Below are positions 8,587 through 17,247 of a stretch of DNA of 64,000 bases, piece after piece (within the stretch, counting starts at the first letter, position 1; every line of letters starts with the position of its first letter). Both the position numbers and the translations under genes were made by a program. This DNA is from Emticicia agri. Lineage in GTDB: Bacteria; Bacteroidota; Bacteroidia; Cytophagales; Spirosomataceae. The notes beneath the pieces were generated by a model. It made no database searches. It was not told the DNA's origin and saw only the letters and a program-made list of their open reading frames with translations. The stretch covers positions 62,001 through 126,000 of the forward strand of contig NZ_SEWF01000015.1 of NCBI RefSeq assembly GCF_004168285.1, read 5' to 3'.

Positions 8587-10335
8587 TTAACAGGCAATTT
8601 TAGCCATAGGTACCGAAATCATGACTGATGTGCCGCTACTTGCCGGAGAATGGTTTTGCCATAGTACCTGCCCATTGAGGTACTCGATGCGTGAAGTAAC
8701 ATTGAGTATGCCACTGCCTTGTGAAGGGGCATCAACATTAAAACCAACACCATCGTCTTCTACGCTTATCAGCAGATTTTCCTGATTGGCCATTAACTGA
8801 ATGTTTATTCTGTGGGCACAGGCGTGTTTCATGGCATTGTTAATTAACTCCTGAATAACCCGATACAACAAAGCAATGGCTTCCTGATTCAGAGGAGCCA
8901 GCGAACCATATTTTTCGAGACTTATTTTGGTTTTTTTTGTACCCGGAAATTTGTTTACCAAATCTTCTAATGCTGTTTCAAGCCCGTATTTAGAAAGTGC
9001 AGTAGGGTGTAAATTGTGTGAGATAAGTCTGATTTCCTGGCAAGCATCATCAATTATCTGGTTCAGCATAGCTCGTTCTTTAGCTGTAAACGGTTTATGT
9101 CTTGATTCAACAAAAAACTTGATTTGTGTGAGTTGAATGCCCAGACTATCGTGCAAATCACGGGCAATGCGTCCCCGCTCGTTTTCCTGCCCTTGTATCA
9201 GCGCTTCTAATGATTTCAGTTCAAGATTCCTGATTTTCTGGCTATGAATAATATCTTTCTGTTGGGCAATGGTATTCAGTTGTTTTCGGCCTACAAAGAG
9301 GGCTACTACTGCTAAAATAAGAAATACAGTCAAAACAATAAGCAATATATTCTGTAGTCTTGCTTCACGGTTTTCCTGTTTAGTCAATTGATTCTGCAAC
9401 TGCAGATTTCTATACTGGCTGTTGAGTTCCTCCAGACGAATGGTCATGGTTTGTTCAGACTCATAATATTGGTTGGAGTACAGCAATGTTTGCTGATAAA
9501 ATTCATTGGCTTTCTGAAACTCACCGATTTTGGTGTAGGCTATAGAAAGGTGGTAAGAAATGTCTTTGGCATAAGCCACGTCTTTGGCTTTTCCACTATT
9601 TTCATACGCTTTCAGATAGTACTCAATGGCTGATTCATAATTACCTGAAAGTGCTTCTATTCTACCCATATAAAAATTATTAACAGAAATCATCCAGTTA
9701 ACATTTGCCTGCCAGGCATACTTCTGACTTAGCAGAAGATACTTCCGGGCCAGAATCAGATGCTTATGGTTAATATAACTGATAGCCAGTAAATTGTGGG
9801 TATAACCCAGATCCAAAAAAAGATTATTGGCAATACATTTTTTTTCGATAATCAATAATTGCCTGATAAGTGAATAGTCAAAAGGAGGCTGATGTTTTTT
9901 GGCATCAATAATAGATAATTCAGTATGAATTTCCTTTTGTAGCTGGTTTGTTCTTTTATAATAGCCTAAAGCTGATTCATAGTTTTCAATGGCATATTTT
10001 CTGGTATAATTATCAAAGTAATACATCCAGCCCACATCCATTTTAGTATCATAATACCTGGCTGAGTCGCCTGTTCGTTTAAAATAGGTCAGGCTGGTCT
10101 GATAAGCCTCCAGACTATAGATATTGAAACCATACAGACTCTGGTAAGTATCTCCCAGACGCTTATACAAAGGTCCTAATTTGTTCGGATTTCCTTTATT
10201 TTCTTCAATCGCATTTTTTAAATCAACGATATTGGCAGGGTCTTTTTTATTATCAGCCTGAGCATACCCATTCAGATAAAAACAAACGGTAAGCAAACCG
10301 ATAGTAGCTACTTTCAGGTAACAAAAGGTTTTCAT
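8587..10335 (-). CDS. TPR-containing sensor histidine kinase (HisKA_3 type)
   Basis: Membrane sensor kinase of 582 aa, partner of the NarL-type regulator encoded next. A signal peptide (about 1-25, ending NGYAQ) precedes a periplasmic region of TPR-like helices (about 50-290). A coiled segment, one membrane helix (about 330-348) and the kinase follow. Phospho-accepting His395 lies in RIARDLHDSLGIQ, the signature of NarX/DesK-like kinases. The ATPase part has INNAMKHA and the glycine box DDGVGFN. The fold predicts sensing of a periplasmic signal or protein, plausibly linked to the SusC/D substrate. The regulator gene lies 295 bp downstream. Confidence 0.93.
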   Translation of the reverse strand: MKTFCYLKVATIGLLTVCFYLNGYAQADNKKDPANIVDLKNAIEENKGNPNKLGPLYKRLGDTYQSLYGFNIYSLEAYQTSLTYFKRTGDSARYYDTKMDVGWMYYFDNYTRKYAIENYESALGYYKRTNQLQKEIHTELSIIDAKKHQPPFDYSLIRQLLIIEKKCIANNLFLDLGYTHNLLAISYINHKHLILARKYLLLSQKYAWQANVNWMISVNNFYMGRIEALSGNYESAIEYYLKAYENSGKAKDVAYAKDISYHLSIAYTKIGEFQKANEFYQQTLLYSNQYYESEQTMTIRLEELNSQYRNLQLQNQLTKQENREARLQNILLIVLTVFLILAVVALFVGRKQLNTIAQQKDIIHSQKIRNLELKSLEALIQGQENERGRIARDLHDSLGIQLTQIKFFVESRHKPFTAKERAMLNQIIDDACQEIRLISHNLHPTALSKYGLETALEDLVNKFPGTKKTKISLEKYGSLAPLNQEAIALLYRVIQELINNAMKHACAHRINIQLMANQENLLISVEDDGVGFNVDAPSQGSGILNVTSRIEYLNGQVLWQNHSPASSGTSVMISVPMAKIAC

Positions 10336-10530
10336 AGATGAGGCAAGACGTAAAGGTAGAATAGGGCTTTCTGTAACTTGATGTAAGTTATCAAAAATCT
10401 GATAAAAGTAAAAGCCTTAAAGCTCCAATCCCTTTTAGAGTAGTCATTCTTGAAAATGCCAGGATTCTATTGATTGTGCTATTGGTAGTAAAACATATAA
10501 GGACAAGGCAGGATAGGAAGAAAAGAATCT

Positions 10531-10562
10531 TTGCAGAGGTTCAGCATGCTGAACCTCTGCAA
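10531..10562 (-). terminator. Perfect 32-bp palindrome, probable terminator
   Basis: Two 16-bp arms (10531-10546 and 10547-10562, left arm TTGCAGAGGTTCAGCA) are exact reverse complements with no spacer. The palindrome lies 25 bp past the stop codon of the membrane-protein gene at 10588. On the minus strand it is followed by a pyrimidine-rich tract (AGATTCTTTTCTTCC). It fits an intrinsic terminator, although perfect symmetry of this length is unusual. Confidence 0.55.
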
Positions 10563-10587
10563 GGGCAATCGCTATCTATGTTTTTGG

Positions 10588-11016
10588 TTACTTGTAATAT
10601 TCACGTATCTGAAAAAGAAAATAACCCGAAATAAGAAAAGTAATAATGGCATCAATAAATCTCAGATACACAAGGTCGGCCAATAAAAAAAGCAGAAAAG
10701 CATAATAAGCCCATACCCAACCCTCACGTTTACGGTCGAACAAACCTTTGATTGAAAGCAGACTACAAACCAGCCCTGCGGTAGAAATAAGCATACTAAC
10801 CGACCAGAGCGGATGGTCAAAAAAGGCTGTAAAAAGAGTAGTAAATGCGGTAATACCTATGACAAGAATATACAGGGGTACCAGAAGGAGCATAATCCAG
10901 GGTATGATTTTTACGATAAATTCTTTCCATTCAGCAGGTAACTGAAAAGGGATAGTTTTGGTAAAAAGCGGGAGTATTTCTTTTTCTAACGGCTTGTCGG
11001 CAGGTATAAAGTTCAT
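10588..11016 (-). CDS. Small integral membrane protein of unknown function
   Basis: A 142-aa protein that I do not assign to a characterised family. After a polar N-terminus of about 35 residues it has four hydrophobic segments, roughly 36-58, 70-92, 100-116 and 120-137. A charged loop (DRKREGWVW) lies in the middle, and the protein ends with a short basic tail. There is no signal peptide or catalytic motif. It is divergent from the penicillin-binding protein gene at 11215 with a 198-bp gap, and it ends before the palindrome at 10531-10562. Confidence 0.75.
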   Translation of the reverse strand: MNFIPADKPLEKEILPLFTKTIPFQLPAEWKEFIVKIIPWIMLLLVPLYILVIGITAFTTLFTAFFDHPLWSVSMLISTAGLVCSLLSIKGLFDRKREGWVWAYYAFLLFLLADLVYLRFIDAIITFLISGYFLFQIREYYK

Positions 11017-11214
11017 GACTGAAAATGGGTTTGGAAAGATGAATGATAGGTTTAGAACATGAATATACCAATTAGAAGCAAATTACTGAGGTTTTGTTTA
11101 AGAATTGAGCCAAGTTTTTTAGTAAATGGTTATTTGCCTAAAAAACCTGTCAACTTTTTTGATTATTTGGCTTAGAATCAAGTTATTTGTTGGGTTTTCG
11201 GCGAAATCTTATAT

Positions 11215-13794
11215 ATGGAAGAAAATAATAACACAGGTACTAAAGGACAATTTTTTAAAAACGCTGCAACAAAGATTGGCGGAGCATGGGGTTGGTTTTT
11301 AGACCAGATATACCTTATTTTAGCTAAGATATTCGGGGCAAAAAGAGTAGAACTGGTGTTTATCTCTTTTTATAAAGTCATTGATAAAATAACCGGTACT
11401 TTTCGCAATCAATTCGATACAGAAGGACCTTATTTCCCGTTTATCAGAGGTCTTTACAGGGTATTCGTCAGGGTTTTTATTTTTCTTTTCTTCTACTGGT
11501 TCTGTATTGAAACCAATTTCTTGTGGCTTTGTGGCAAAATGCCAAGCATTGAGCAATTAACCAACCCTAAAATTGCGCAATCATCTACCATTTACTCAAG
11601 CGATGGCATTGAATTAGGTAAATTCTTTACCGAAAACAGACAAACCATTGATAGTGCCCAGATGTCGCCCTGGTTATTCAAGGCACTTATTTCTACCGAA
11701 GACAAACGTTTCTTTGAGCATTCGGGTATTGATATTCAGTCTATGGCAGGGGTAGCTGTGGGTATTTTAAAAGGTGGCGAACGTGGCGGAGGAAGCACCA
11801 TTTCTCAGCAGTTAGCCAAAAACCTGTATAATACCCGTCGTACTGAAATGAGAGGGTTATTATATTATGTACCCGTTATAAGTACAATAGTTTATAAAAC
11901 CAAAGAATGGCTTACGGCTATTAGTCTGGAGGAACGCTTTACTAAAGGAGAAATTCTGACCATGTACCTCAATACCGTTGATTATGGCAACAATGCCTAC
12001 GGTATCAGAACGGCTTCTCAGACCTATTTCAGTAAAGAACCTGACAAACTGAACCCGGAAGAAGCGGCAGTATTGGTTGGTCTGCAAAAAGGGACAACGC
12101 TTTATAACCCCATCAGAAATCCTAAAAATGCGCTTAAACGCCGGAATACGGTTTTACAGTTAATGGCTAACAATGGCGATTTGACACAAAAACAGGCAGA
12201 CGAATTGAGTAAGACCGAAATAAAATTAGATATAAATACAGAGGTTGACGAAGACAATAAGGGAACTTACTTTAAGACCACATTGGCTCGTTTTATTGAA
12301 AAATGGGCAGAAACCAATGAAGTTGATATAAATCTGTATAAAGATGGACTGAAAATCTATACGACCATTGATTACAAAATGCAGGATTATGCCGATAAAG
12401 CTGTATCGAGCCATATGCGACGCTTACAAAAGATTTTTGATCAGGAATGGAAAGGCAGAAACCCGTGGATATATGAAAACGGACAGGAGATACTGGGTTA
12501 TATTGATACGGTAGCCAAGCGTACGCCCGTTTATAAGAAATTAGCCCAGAAATTTAAAAACAGCCCTGACTCCATCCACTATTATATGTATGAGAAAAAG
12601 AAAATGACAAGGGTTTTTGTGTGGGGAAAAGACGGGGCTTCGTCGCAGGAAATGCTCATGAGTCCCATTGACTCAATCATTCATTATAAAAAAATTCTGC
12701 AAACAGGTATGATGGCGATGGACCCTTTCACGGGGTACATCAAAGCGTGGGTAGGGGGTATAGACCATGAGTTTTTCAAATACGACCATGTGCGTCAGGG
12801 GCGTCGTCAGCCGGGGTCAACCTTTAAGCCGATTTTATACACCGCAGCCATTGATGGCCCGCTGAATCTTTCGCCTTGCGACAGACGGACTGATGAACCT
12901 TTTAAAAAGGAATGGGTTGAAAATGGCGAAAATAAGGTATGGGAACCCAAAAATGCCGATGGGGTATTTACTTATGCCAGCATGACCCTGCGCAGGGCTA
13001 TGGCACGCTCTATCAACTCGGTTGCTGCGCAGTTATCTGATGAAGTAACCCCTCGGGTTACGGTAGAATATGCCCGTAAATTAGGTATTACTACCCCACT
13101 TGACCCTGTTTTATCGATAGGTCTGGGTTCGTCTGATGTATCATTGTATGAACTCATAGGGGCTTATGCGGTATTTGCCAATGGTGGCGAACACGTGGAC
13201 CCTGTGCTGGTTTCGAGAATTGAAGATGCTCAGGGTAAGGTTATCTATGAGGCCGAGATAAAAAAACAGCAGGTTATCAGTCCTGAATCTGCGTTTCTGA
13301 TGCAATATATGTTACGGGGTGGGGTTGAAGAATCCGGTGGTACATCGCAGGGGTTGTGGGAATATGCCAGTGCTCTGTTTGGCAATGGCGGACAGGCCGG
13401 AGGAAAAACAGGAACAACCTCTAATTATTCAGATGCCTGGTATATGGGCTTTACCAAAGACCTGGTGTGTGGGGTATGGGTAGGCGGCGACGACCGCAGT
13501 ATTCACTTCCGTACACGTATGGGAGAAGGTTCCCGTTCCGCCTTGCCTATTTTCGGCAAGTTTATGCAAAGTGTCTATACCGATAAAACGTTAGGCTATA
13601 AACCCGGACCATTTCCGAAACCCGGTATCCCTATCAAGAAAACCTATCAGGGTTGTGGCGGCGACATCGGCGGAATCAGTCCTGCTGATACAAGCGGTGT
13701 GTCTTTAGATTCTTCAAATACGGTTCAGCAAGAGGTAATTACCTTCCCGCCAAGAGACCAGCCGGCTAAAGATACTACAAAAAATAACCGTTAG
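11215..13794 (+). CDS. Penicillin-binding protein 1A, bifunctional peptidoglycan synthase
   Basis: Inner-membrane enzyme of 859 aa that polymerises glycan strands and cross-links peptides. A cytoplasmic N-terminus of about 80 residues and one membrane helix (about 80-102) precede the GT51 glycosyltransferase. That domain contains STEDKRFFEHSG, with catalytic Glu162, and GGSTISQQLAKNL. The transpeptidase has the nucleophile Ser535 in QPGSTFKP, the SxN motif in ARSINS, and KTG in AGGKTGTTSN. All three penicillin-binding motifs are intact. The acidic, proline-rich tail is not conserved. A weak hairpin follows at 13800-13839. The product is equivalent to mrcA/ponA. Confidence 0.96.
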   Translation: MEENNNTGTKGQFFKNAATKIGGAWGWFLDQIYLILAKIFGAKRVELVFISFYKVIDKITGTFRNQFDTEGPYFPFIRGLYRVFVRVFIFLFFYWFCIETNFLWLCGKMPSIEQLTNPKIAQSSTIYSSDGIELGKFFTENRQTIDSAQMSPWLFKALISTEDKRFFEHSGIDIQSMAGVAVGILKGGERGGGSTISQQLAKNLYNTRRTEMRGLLYYVPVISTIVYKTKEWLTAISLEERFTKGEILTMYLNTVDYGNNAYGIRTASQTYFSKEPDKLNPEEAAVLVGLQKGTTLYNPIRNPKNALKRRNTVLQLMANNGDLTQKQADELSKTEIKLDINTEVDEDNKGTYFKTTLARFIEKWAETNEVDINLYKDGLKIYTTIDYKMQDYADKAVSSHMRRLQKIFDQEWKGRNPWIYENGQEILGYIDTVAKRTPVYKKLAQKFKNSPDSIHYYMYEKKKMTRVFVWGKDGASSQEMLMSPIDSIIHYKKILQTGMMAMDPFTGYIKAWVGGIDHEFFKYDHVRQGRRQPGSTFKPILYTAAIDGPLNLSPCDRRTDEPFKKEWVENGENKVWEPKNADGVFTYASMTLRRAMARSINSVAAQLSDEVTPRVTVEYARKLGITTPLDPVLSIGLGSSDVSLYELIGAYAVFANGGEHVDPVLVSRIEDAQGKVIYEAEIKKQQVISPESAFLMQYMLRGGVEESGGTSQGLWEYASALFGNGGQAGGKTGTTSNYSDAWYMGFTKDLVCGVWVGGDDRSIHFRTRMGEGSRSALPIFGKFMQSVYTDKTLGYKPGPFPKPGIPIKKTYQGCGGDIGGISPADTSGVSLDSSNTVQQEVITFPPRDQPAKDTTKNNR

Positions 13795-13799
13795 ATAAA

Positions 13800-13839
13800 G
13801 TTGTAAAGAATCTCAAAAAAAATATTTATTCTTTACAAC
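13800..13839. terminator. Hairpin between the PBP1A and LytTR genes
   Basis: Arms of 12 bp (GTTGTAAAGAAT 13800-13811 and ATTCTTTACAAC 13828-13839) surround a 16-nt A/T-rich loop. It starts 6 bp after the PBP1A stop codon. There is no long T tract, so termination is likely but not certain. Confidence 0.5.
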
Positions 13840-13892
13840 TATTACCTGCAAATGGGAGTCAATGCTTTTGAACAAGGTAAACTCCCATACAA

Positions 13893-14243
13893 ATGGACGC
13901 AAAACTATACATAGCCGGAACAATTAAATTAGCAGGAAAAAAGAAAGTAAACCCTGCAGAAGTGCTTTTCCTGAAAGCAGACGTAAACTACACCGAGATT
14001 TTTTTACAGGATGGTGAAAGATTTATTGTCTCAAAAACCCTGAAAGAGTTAGAGAAAAGATTTGAAAGCTTCAATTTCTTTCGCACGCATAAATCATACA
14101 TGGTTAACCTGAAATACGTAACGGGATACCAGATACACGAAGGTTTGTTAGTAAAAGTACAGGACGAACATCAGGTGAGCCTTTCCCGCCGCAGAAAAGA
14201 GGTTTTTTTAGATACGGTAACAAAGTATCAGAAAGCAAGCTAA
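13893..14243 (+). CDS. Stand-alone LytTR-type DNA-binding protein
   Basis: A 116-aa protein that consists almost entirely of a LytTR DNA-binding domain. VLFLKADVNYTEIFL, RTHKSYMVNLKYV and QVSLSRRRKEVF lie in the usual order. The receiver domain usually found before LytTR is absent, so it cannot be a classical phospho-regulator; its activity may be set by expression or by a partner. The stop codon (14241-14243) directly abuts the end of the convergent gene at 14244. No neighbouring kinase is present. Confidence 0.88.
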   Translation: MDAKLYIAGTIKLAGKKKVNPAEVLFLKADVNYTEIFLQDGERFIVSKTLKELEKRFESFNFFRTHKSYMVNLKYVTGYQIHEGLLVKVQDEHQVSLSRRRKEVFLDTVTKYQKAS

Positions 14244-14675
14244 TCAGCTTGTATGGTCTGATACGATGAGCCATTTGCCATCAATCTTCTTTAATACAAG
14301 CGTAAAAAATCCACCAGCATCACCTTTTTCGGGGCGTGTCAAGTGCCATTTTCCTAATACCCAGCAAGTGGTAGGCGAATGAAAATCTGTTTGCTGAATA
14401 TCAAATTTGAGTTTGCCCATCGTGGCAAGGTCAGGGTAGGTTTTCAGGTATCTTTCTAATGTGGCTTTCCATCCGTAAATCACACCGTTTTTGCCAATAA
14501 ACATCAAAGAATCAGATTTTACATAATCCTCCATAAATGCTTTGATATCGCCTTTATTCCAGTTTTCATTCTGGCGGCTCAATACTTTCAGTACTTCCTG
14601 ACGGTCGTTGGTATTCTGTGCGTAAGTCTGTATCGCAAATACAAGGCATAGAATTACTGTGATGGCTGTTTTCAT
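14244..14675 (-). CDS. Exported NTF2-like/SnoaL-type protein
   Basis: A 143-aa protein with a signal peptide cleaved near residue 19 (IQTYAQ). The rest has the cone-shaped NTF2-like pattern: an N-terminal helix (EVLKVLSRQNENWNKGDIKA), then DSLMFIGKNGVIYGWKA, a Trp-rich strand (CWVLGKWHLTR) and KIDGKWLIVSDHTS at the end. This matches DUF4440/SnoaL-like proteins, whose members range from enzymes to binding proteins. No catalytic role can be stated. Its 3' end touches the LytTR gene tail to tail. Confidence 0.82.
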   Translation of the reverse strand: MKTAITVILCLVFAIQTYAQNTNDRQEVLKVLSRQNENWNKGDIKAFMEDYVKSDSLMFIGKNGVIYGWKATLERYLKTYPDLATMGKLKFDIQQTDFHSPTTCWVLGKWHLTRPEKGDAGGFFTLVLKKIDGKWLIVSDHTS

Positions 14676-14750
14676 TAGAGTAGTTTAGCTTGTTTAATAA
14701 AGTTTTACTGAGTTTTAACAGGATAGGAGACAATTTCTTGACCCCTTTGC

Positions 14751-14758
14751 TATATTTG
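14751..14758 (+). promoter_or_regulatory. -7 element of the lipid-kinase operon
   Basis: TATATTTG matches TAnnTTTG exactly and lies 30 bp upstream of the GTG start at 14788, giving a short leader. It supports the GTG start, because any earlier codon would lie upstream of the predicted transcript. Confidence 0.5.
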
Positions 14759-14787
14759 TACGAAAGTATAAATTTTTTTCAATATTT

Positions 14788-15657
14788 GTGAGCAAGCAAG
14801 AAATCTGGTTTGTAGTTAATCCCTTTTCAGGCAGAAAGAAAAATCATCAGGCAATCATCAGTCTGATTGAGAATCAATTAGACAAGAAAAAATATCAGGC
14901 TACCATTATTCCTACCAAAGCGGCAGGCCATGCCACCGAACTAGCACATGAAGCGGCTGAAAAACAAGTACCCTATATAGTAGCTATGGGCGGCGATGGC
15001 ACAGTAAACGAAACTGCCAAAGCCTTAATAGGCCGTAAAACGGCTTTAGGTATTATGCCGTTAGGCTCAGGCAACGGATTAGCAAGAGAATTAGGCGTGC
15101 CGATGAAACCGGAAAAAGTAATAGAAAAGCTGAACAAGGCAACCATCAAGCAGATTGATGCCTGTTTTGTGAATGATATTCCGTTTTTTTGCACCGCAGG
15201 CGTAGGTTTCGATGCCCATTGTGCCGATGTTTTTTCGAGACTGAAAGGACGTGGACTGCTTAATTATGTCAGGGTAGGTTTTCAGGAGTTCTGGGCATAT
15301 AAACCTTTGTCTTGTGATTTCGGTGGCAATAAGTATGAGGTGTTTAGTATTACCTTTGGTAATGCCCGACAGTTTGGGAATAATGCGTATATTACCCCTA
15401 TTGCACAGATAGATGATGGTTTTATTGATTGTACTTTACTGAATCCGTTGCCACTCTGGAAAGTGCCTTCGATTATTACGAGGTTATTCAATAAAACTAT
15501 CCACGAATCTGCTTATGCAGAGGTATATCGTGGGGCTAAATTTAAACTAAAAGGCCAGGAAAATCTGTTGATTCATTATGACGGTGAGCCGTTAAGATTA
15601 GATACAGATGAATTAACGATAAGTATCAGAGAAAAAAGCCTGCATGTAATGGTATGA
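14788..15657 (+). CDS. Diacylglycerol/lipid kinase family protein (YegS/DgkB-like)
   Basis: A 289-aa cytoplasmic kinase that phosphorylates a lipid alcohol with ATP. VNPFSGRKKNHQ is at about residues 10-21, the nucleotide loop GGDGTVNETAK at about 67-77, and GSGNGLARELG at about 92-102. These three blocks define the DAGK catalytic domain; a C-terminal beta-sandwich ends the protein. The start is GTG (VSKQEIWF), since no ATG lies suitably upstream. The stop codon overlaps the next start (ATGA), so it is co-transcribed with the YciH-like gene. The lipid substrate is unknown. Confidence 0.92.
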   Translation: MSKQEIWFVVNPFSGRKKNHQAIISLIENQLDKKKYQATIIPTKAAGHATELAHEAAEKQVPYIVAMGGDGTVNETAKALIGRKTALGIMPLGSGNGLARELGVPMKPEKVIEKLNKATIKQIDACFVNDIPFFCTAGVGFDAHCADVFSRLKGRGLLNYVRVGFQEFWAYKPLSCDFGGNKYEVFSITFGNARQFGNNAYITPIAQIDDGFIDCTLLNPLPLWKVPSIITRLFNKTIHESAYAEVYRGAKFKLKGQENLLIHYDGEPLRLDTDELTISIREKSLHVMV

Positions 15658-15992
15658 AAAATAAAAAACACCGGGAAGGAGTTGTGTACTCGACCGACCC
15701 TGATTTTGCATTTAATTTTGGTGAGCAGGAAGAAACAGAAACCTTAGCTCCTCAACAACAGAACCTGAAAATTTGGCTCGACAGAAAAGGAGGTAATAAG
15801 GTAGTAAGCAGAATAGACGGCCTGATAGCCAAAGACGAAGATTTGCAGAATCTGAGAAAGAAATTGCAGAATCTATGCGGCAGCGGTGGTACTGCCAAAG
15901 ATGGAGAAATACTGTTACAAGGCGACCACCGGGATAAAATTTTAGCCTTTTTGCTGAAAGAAGGCTATAAAGCTAAGAAGGCTGGGGGATAG
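15654..15992 (+). CDS. SUI1/eIF1-like translation factor, YciH family
   Basis: A 112-aa protein whose C-terminal 75 residues form a SUI1 domain (eIF1 fold). NKVVSRIDGL, LQNLCGSGGTAKDGEI and the closing LLKEGYKAKKAGG match bacterial YciH. YciH proteins influence start-codon fidelity and act at the ribosome. It overlaps the lipid-kinase gene by 4 bp (ATGA). At its 3' end it overlaps the convergent MOSC gene by 20 bp. Confidence 0.93.
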   Translation: MKNKKHREGVVYSTDPDFAFNFGEQEETETLAPQQQNLKIWLDRKGGNKVVSRIDGLIAKDEDLQNLRKKLQNLCGSGGTAKDGEILLQGDHRDKILAFLLKEGYKAKKAGG

Positions 15993-16491
15993 GTTCTTGC
16001 ACAGGCGATACTTCATCGCCAATTTTAATTTTACCGCCTTTCATTACCGTGCAGGTAATACCTCCGTGTCCACGCATGGCATTGTATCCACCCAAACCCA
16101 GATTTTCTTCCATTTGGCTACATGGATGGCAATAGCCGGTTCCTTTCAACACTACTTCACCAATCTGGAAAGTAGAATCGTGAAAAGCTAATAGGTTTAT
16201 GCCTGAAACTACAATATTACGTCTGAGTAAAGCCGGGTCAATACTTTCTTTATGAAGCATTTTAGCAAAAGCTTCTATATGCTCAGCCTGAATAAGCGTT
16301 ACTTGTCGGTTGCGTGAAGTCCCTTTGTATCGGTCGCCCACGATACCTTTTTGCTCTGTTACGTCTATGGTATCCACTATTTTTAGTGGCCCTCTCGAAG
16401 TAGGACCCGGGCGATAACTCAACCATTCTACCTTGCCATTAAAGGCAAAGTTTTTCAATAATTGTTTCATTTCCATCTGTTCAGCTTTCAT
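15973..16491 (-). CDS. MOSC domain-containing protein (YiiM-like)
   Basis: A 172-aa protein covered by a MOSC domain, the sulfur-carrier fold of molybdenum-cofactor sulfurases. KGIVGDRYKGTSRNRQVTLI, LLRRNIVVSGINLL and GYCHPCSQME (conserved Cys near 120) appear in order. YiiM-type members act on N-hydroxylated compounds or transfer sulfur. No cofactor genes lie nearby, so the substrate is open. The alternative Met at residue 8 would shorten it slightly. It converges with the YciH-like gene. Confidence 0.88.
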   Translation of the reverse strand: MKAEQMEMKQLLKNFAFNGKVEWLSYRPGPTSRGPLKIVDTIDVTEQKGIVGDRYKGTSRNRQVTLIQAEHIEAFAKMLHKESIDPALLRRNIVVSGINLLAFHDSTFQIGEVVLKGTGYCHPCSQMEENLGLGGYNAMRGHGGITCTVMKGGKIKIGDEVSPVQEPIPQPS

Positions 16492-16519
16492 TTAAACCTG
16501 TTCTTAAACAATAACTATT

Positions 16520-17203
16520 TCAGAGCGAAGGTGTTTTGAAATCTTTGGTTTCGTAGGCAAGACAAAAACCTTTCAGCTCACATTCGGGGCATTTGGGGGT
16601 GCGGGCAATACAGATGTAGCGACCATGCAGAATGAGCCAGTGATGCGCTACTGAAATTTTATCTTTGGGCAGATATTTTATCAATTCTTTCTCTACTAAA
16701 AAGGGATTTTTGGCAGTTTTAGGTACTAAACCCAGGCGATGAGATACACGGAATACGTGCGTATCAACTGCCATAGCAGGCTGGTTATAGATAACCGATA
16801 CAATTACATTGGCGGTTTTACGGCCTACACCGGGCATTTTTTGCAGGTCTTCGATGGTATTGGGTACTTCCGACTGGAAATCGTTGACCAGAATACGAGC
16901 CATGCCTATCAGGTTTTTACTCTTGTTGTTAGGGTAACTTACTGTTCTGATGTATTCATATACTTCTTCAGCAGTAGAGGCCGCCAGACTTTCGGGAGTA
17001 GGATAACGCTCAAACAACCGGGGCGTTACCATATTTATTCGCTTATCGGTACACTGGGCTGAGAGTATCACAGCCACTAATAATTCATAAGGATTGGTAT
17101 AATGTAATTCGGTTTCGGCTTGGGGATAGTGTTCGGTAAAATAAGTAACTAAAGCTCTATAGCGTTCTTTTTTGTTCATGGTTTGTGGTAATTTTTTAAA
17201 CAT
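16520..17203 (-). CDS. nth: Endonuclease III (DNA glycosylase/AP lyase)
   Basis: Base-excision repair enzyme that removes oxidised pyrimidines and nicks abasic sites. The helix-hairpin-helix MPGVGRKTANV carries catalytic Lys129, and catalytic Asp147 is in AVDTHVFRVSHRLG. A [4Fe-4S] loop is complete: Cys198, 205, 208 and 214 (C-x6-C-x2-C-x5-C). By alignment with E. coli Nth the true start may be the internal Met9 (MNKKERY, 17179), which removes eight residues. It is divergent from nothing nearby and is followed 28 bp later by the end of the MOSC gene's transcript. Confidence 0.96.
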   Translation of the reverse strand: MFKKLPQTMNKKERYRALVTYFTEHYPQAETELHYTNPYELLVAVILSAQCTDKRINMVTPRLFERYPTPESLAASTAEEVYEYIRTVSYPNNKSKNLIGMARILVNDFQSEVPNTIEDLQKMPGVGRKTANVIVSVIYNQPAMAVDTHVFRVSHRLGLVPKTAKNPFLVEKELIKYLPKDKISVAHHWLILHGRYICIARTPKCPECELKGFCLAYETKDFKTPSL

Positions 17204-17247
17204 CTCCCCAAATTAGCAAAAACTAAATGGTGAAAGCAAAAGGCGGA

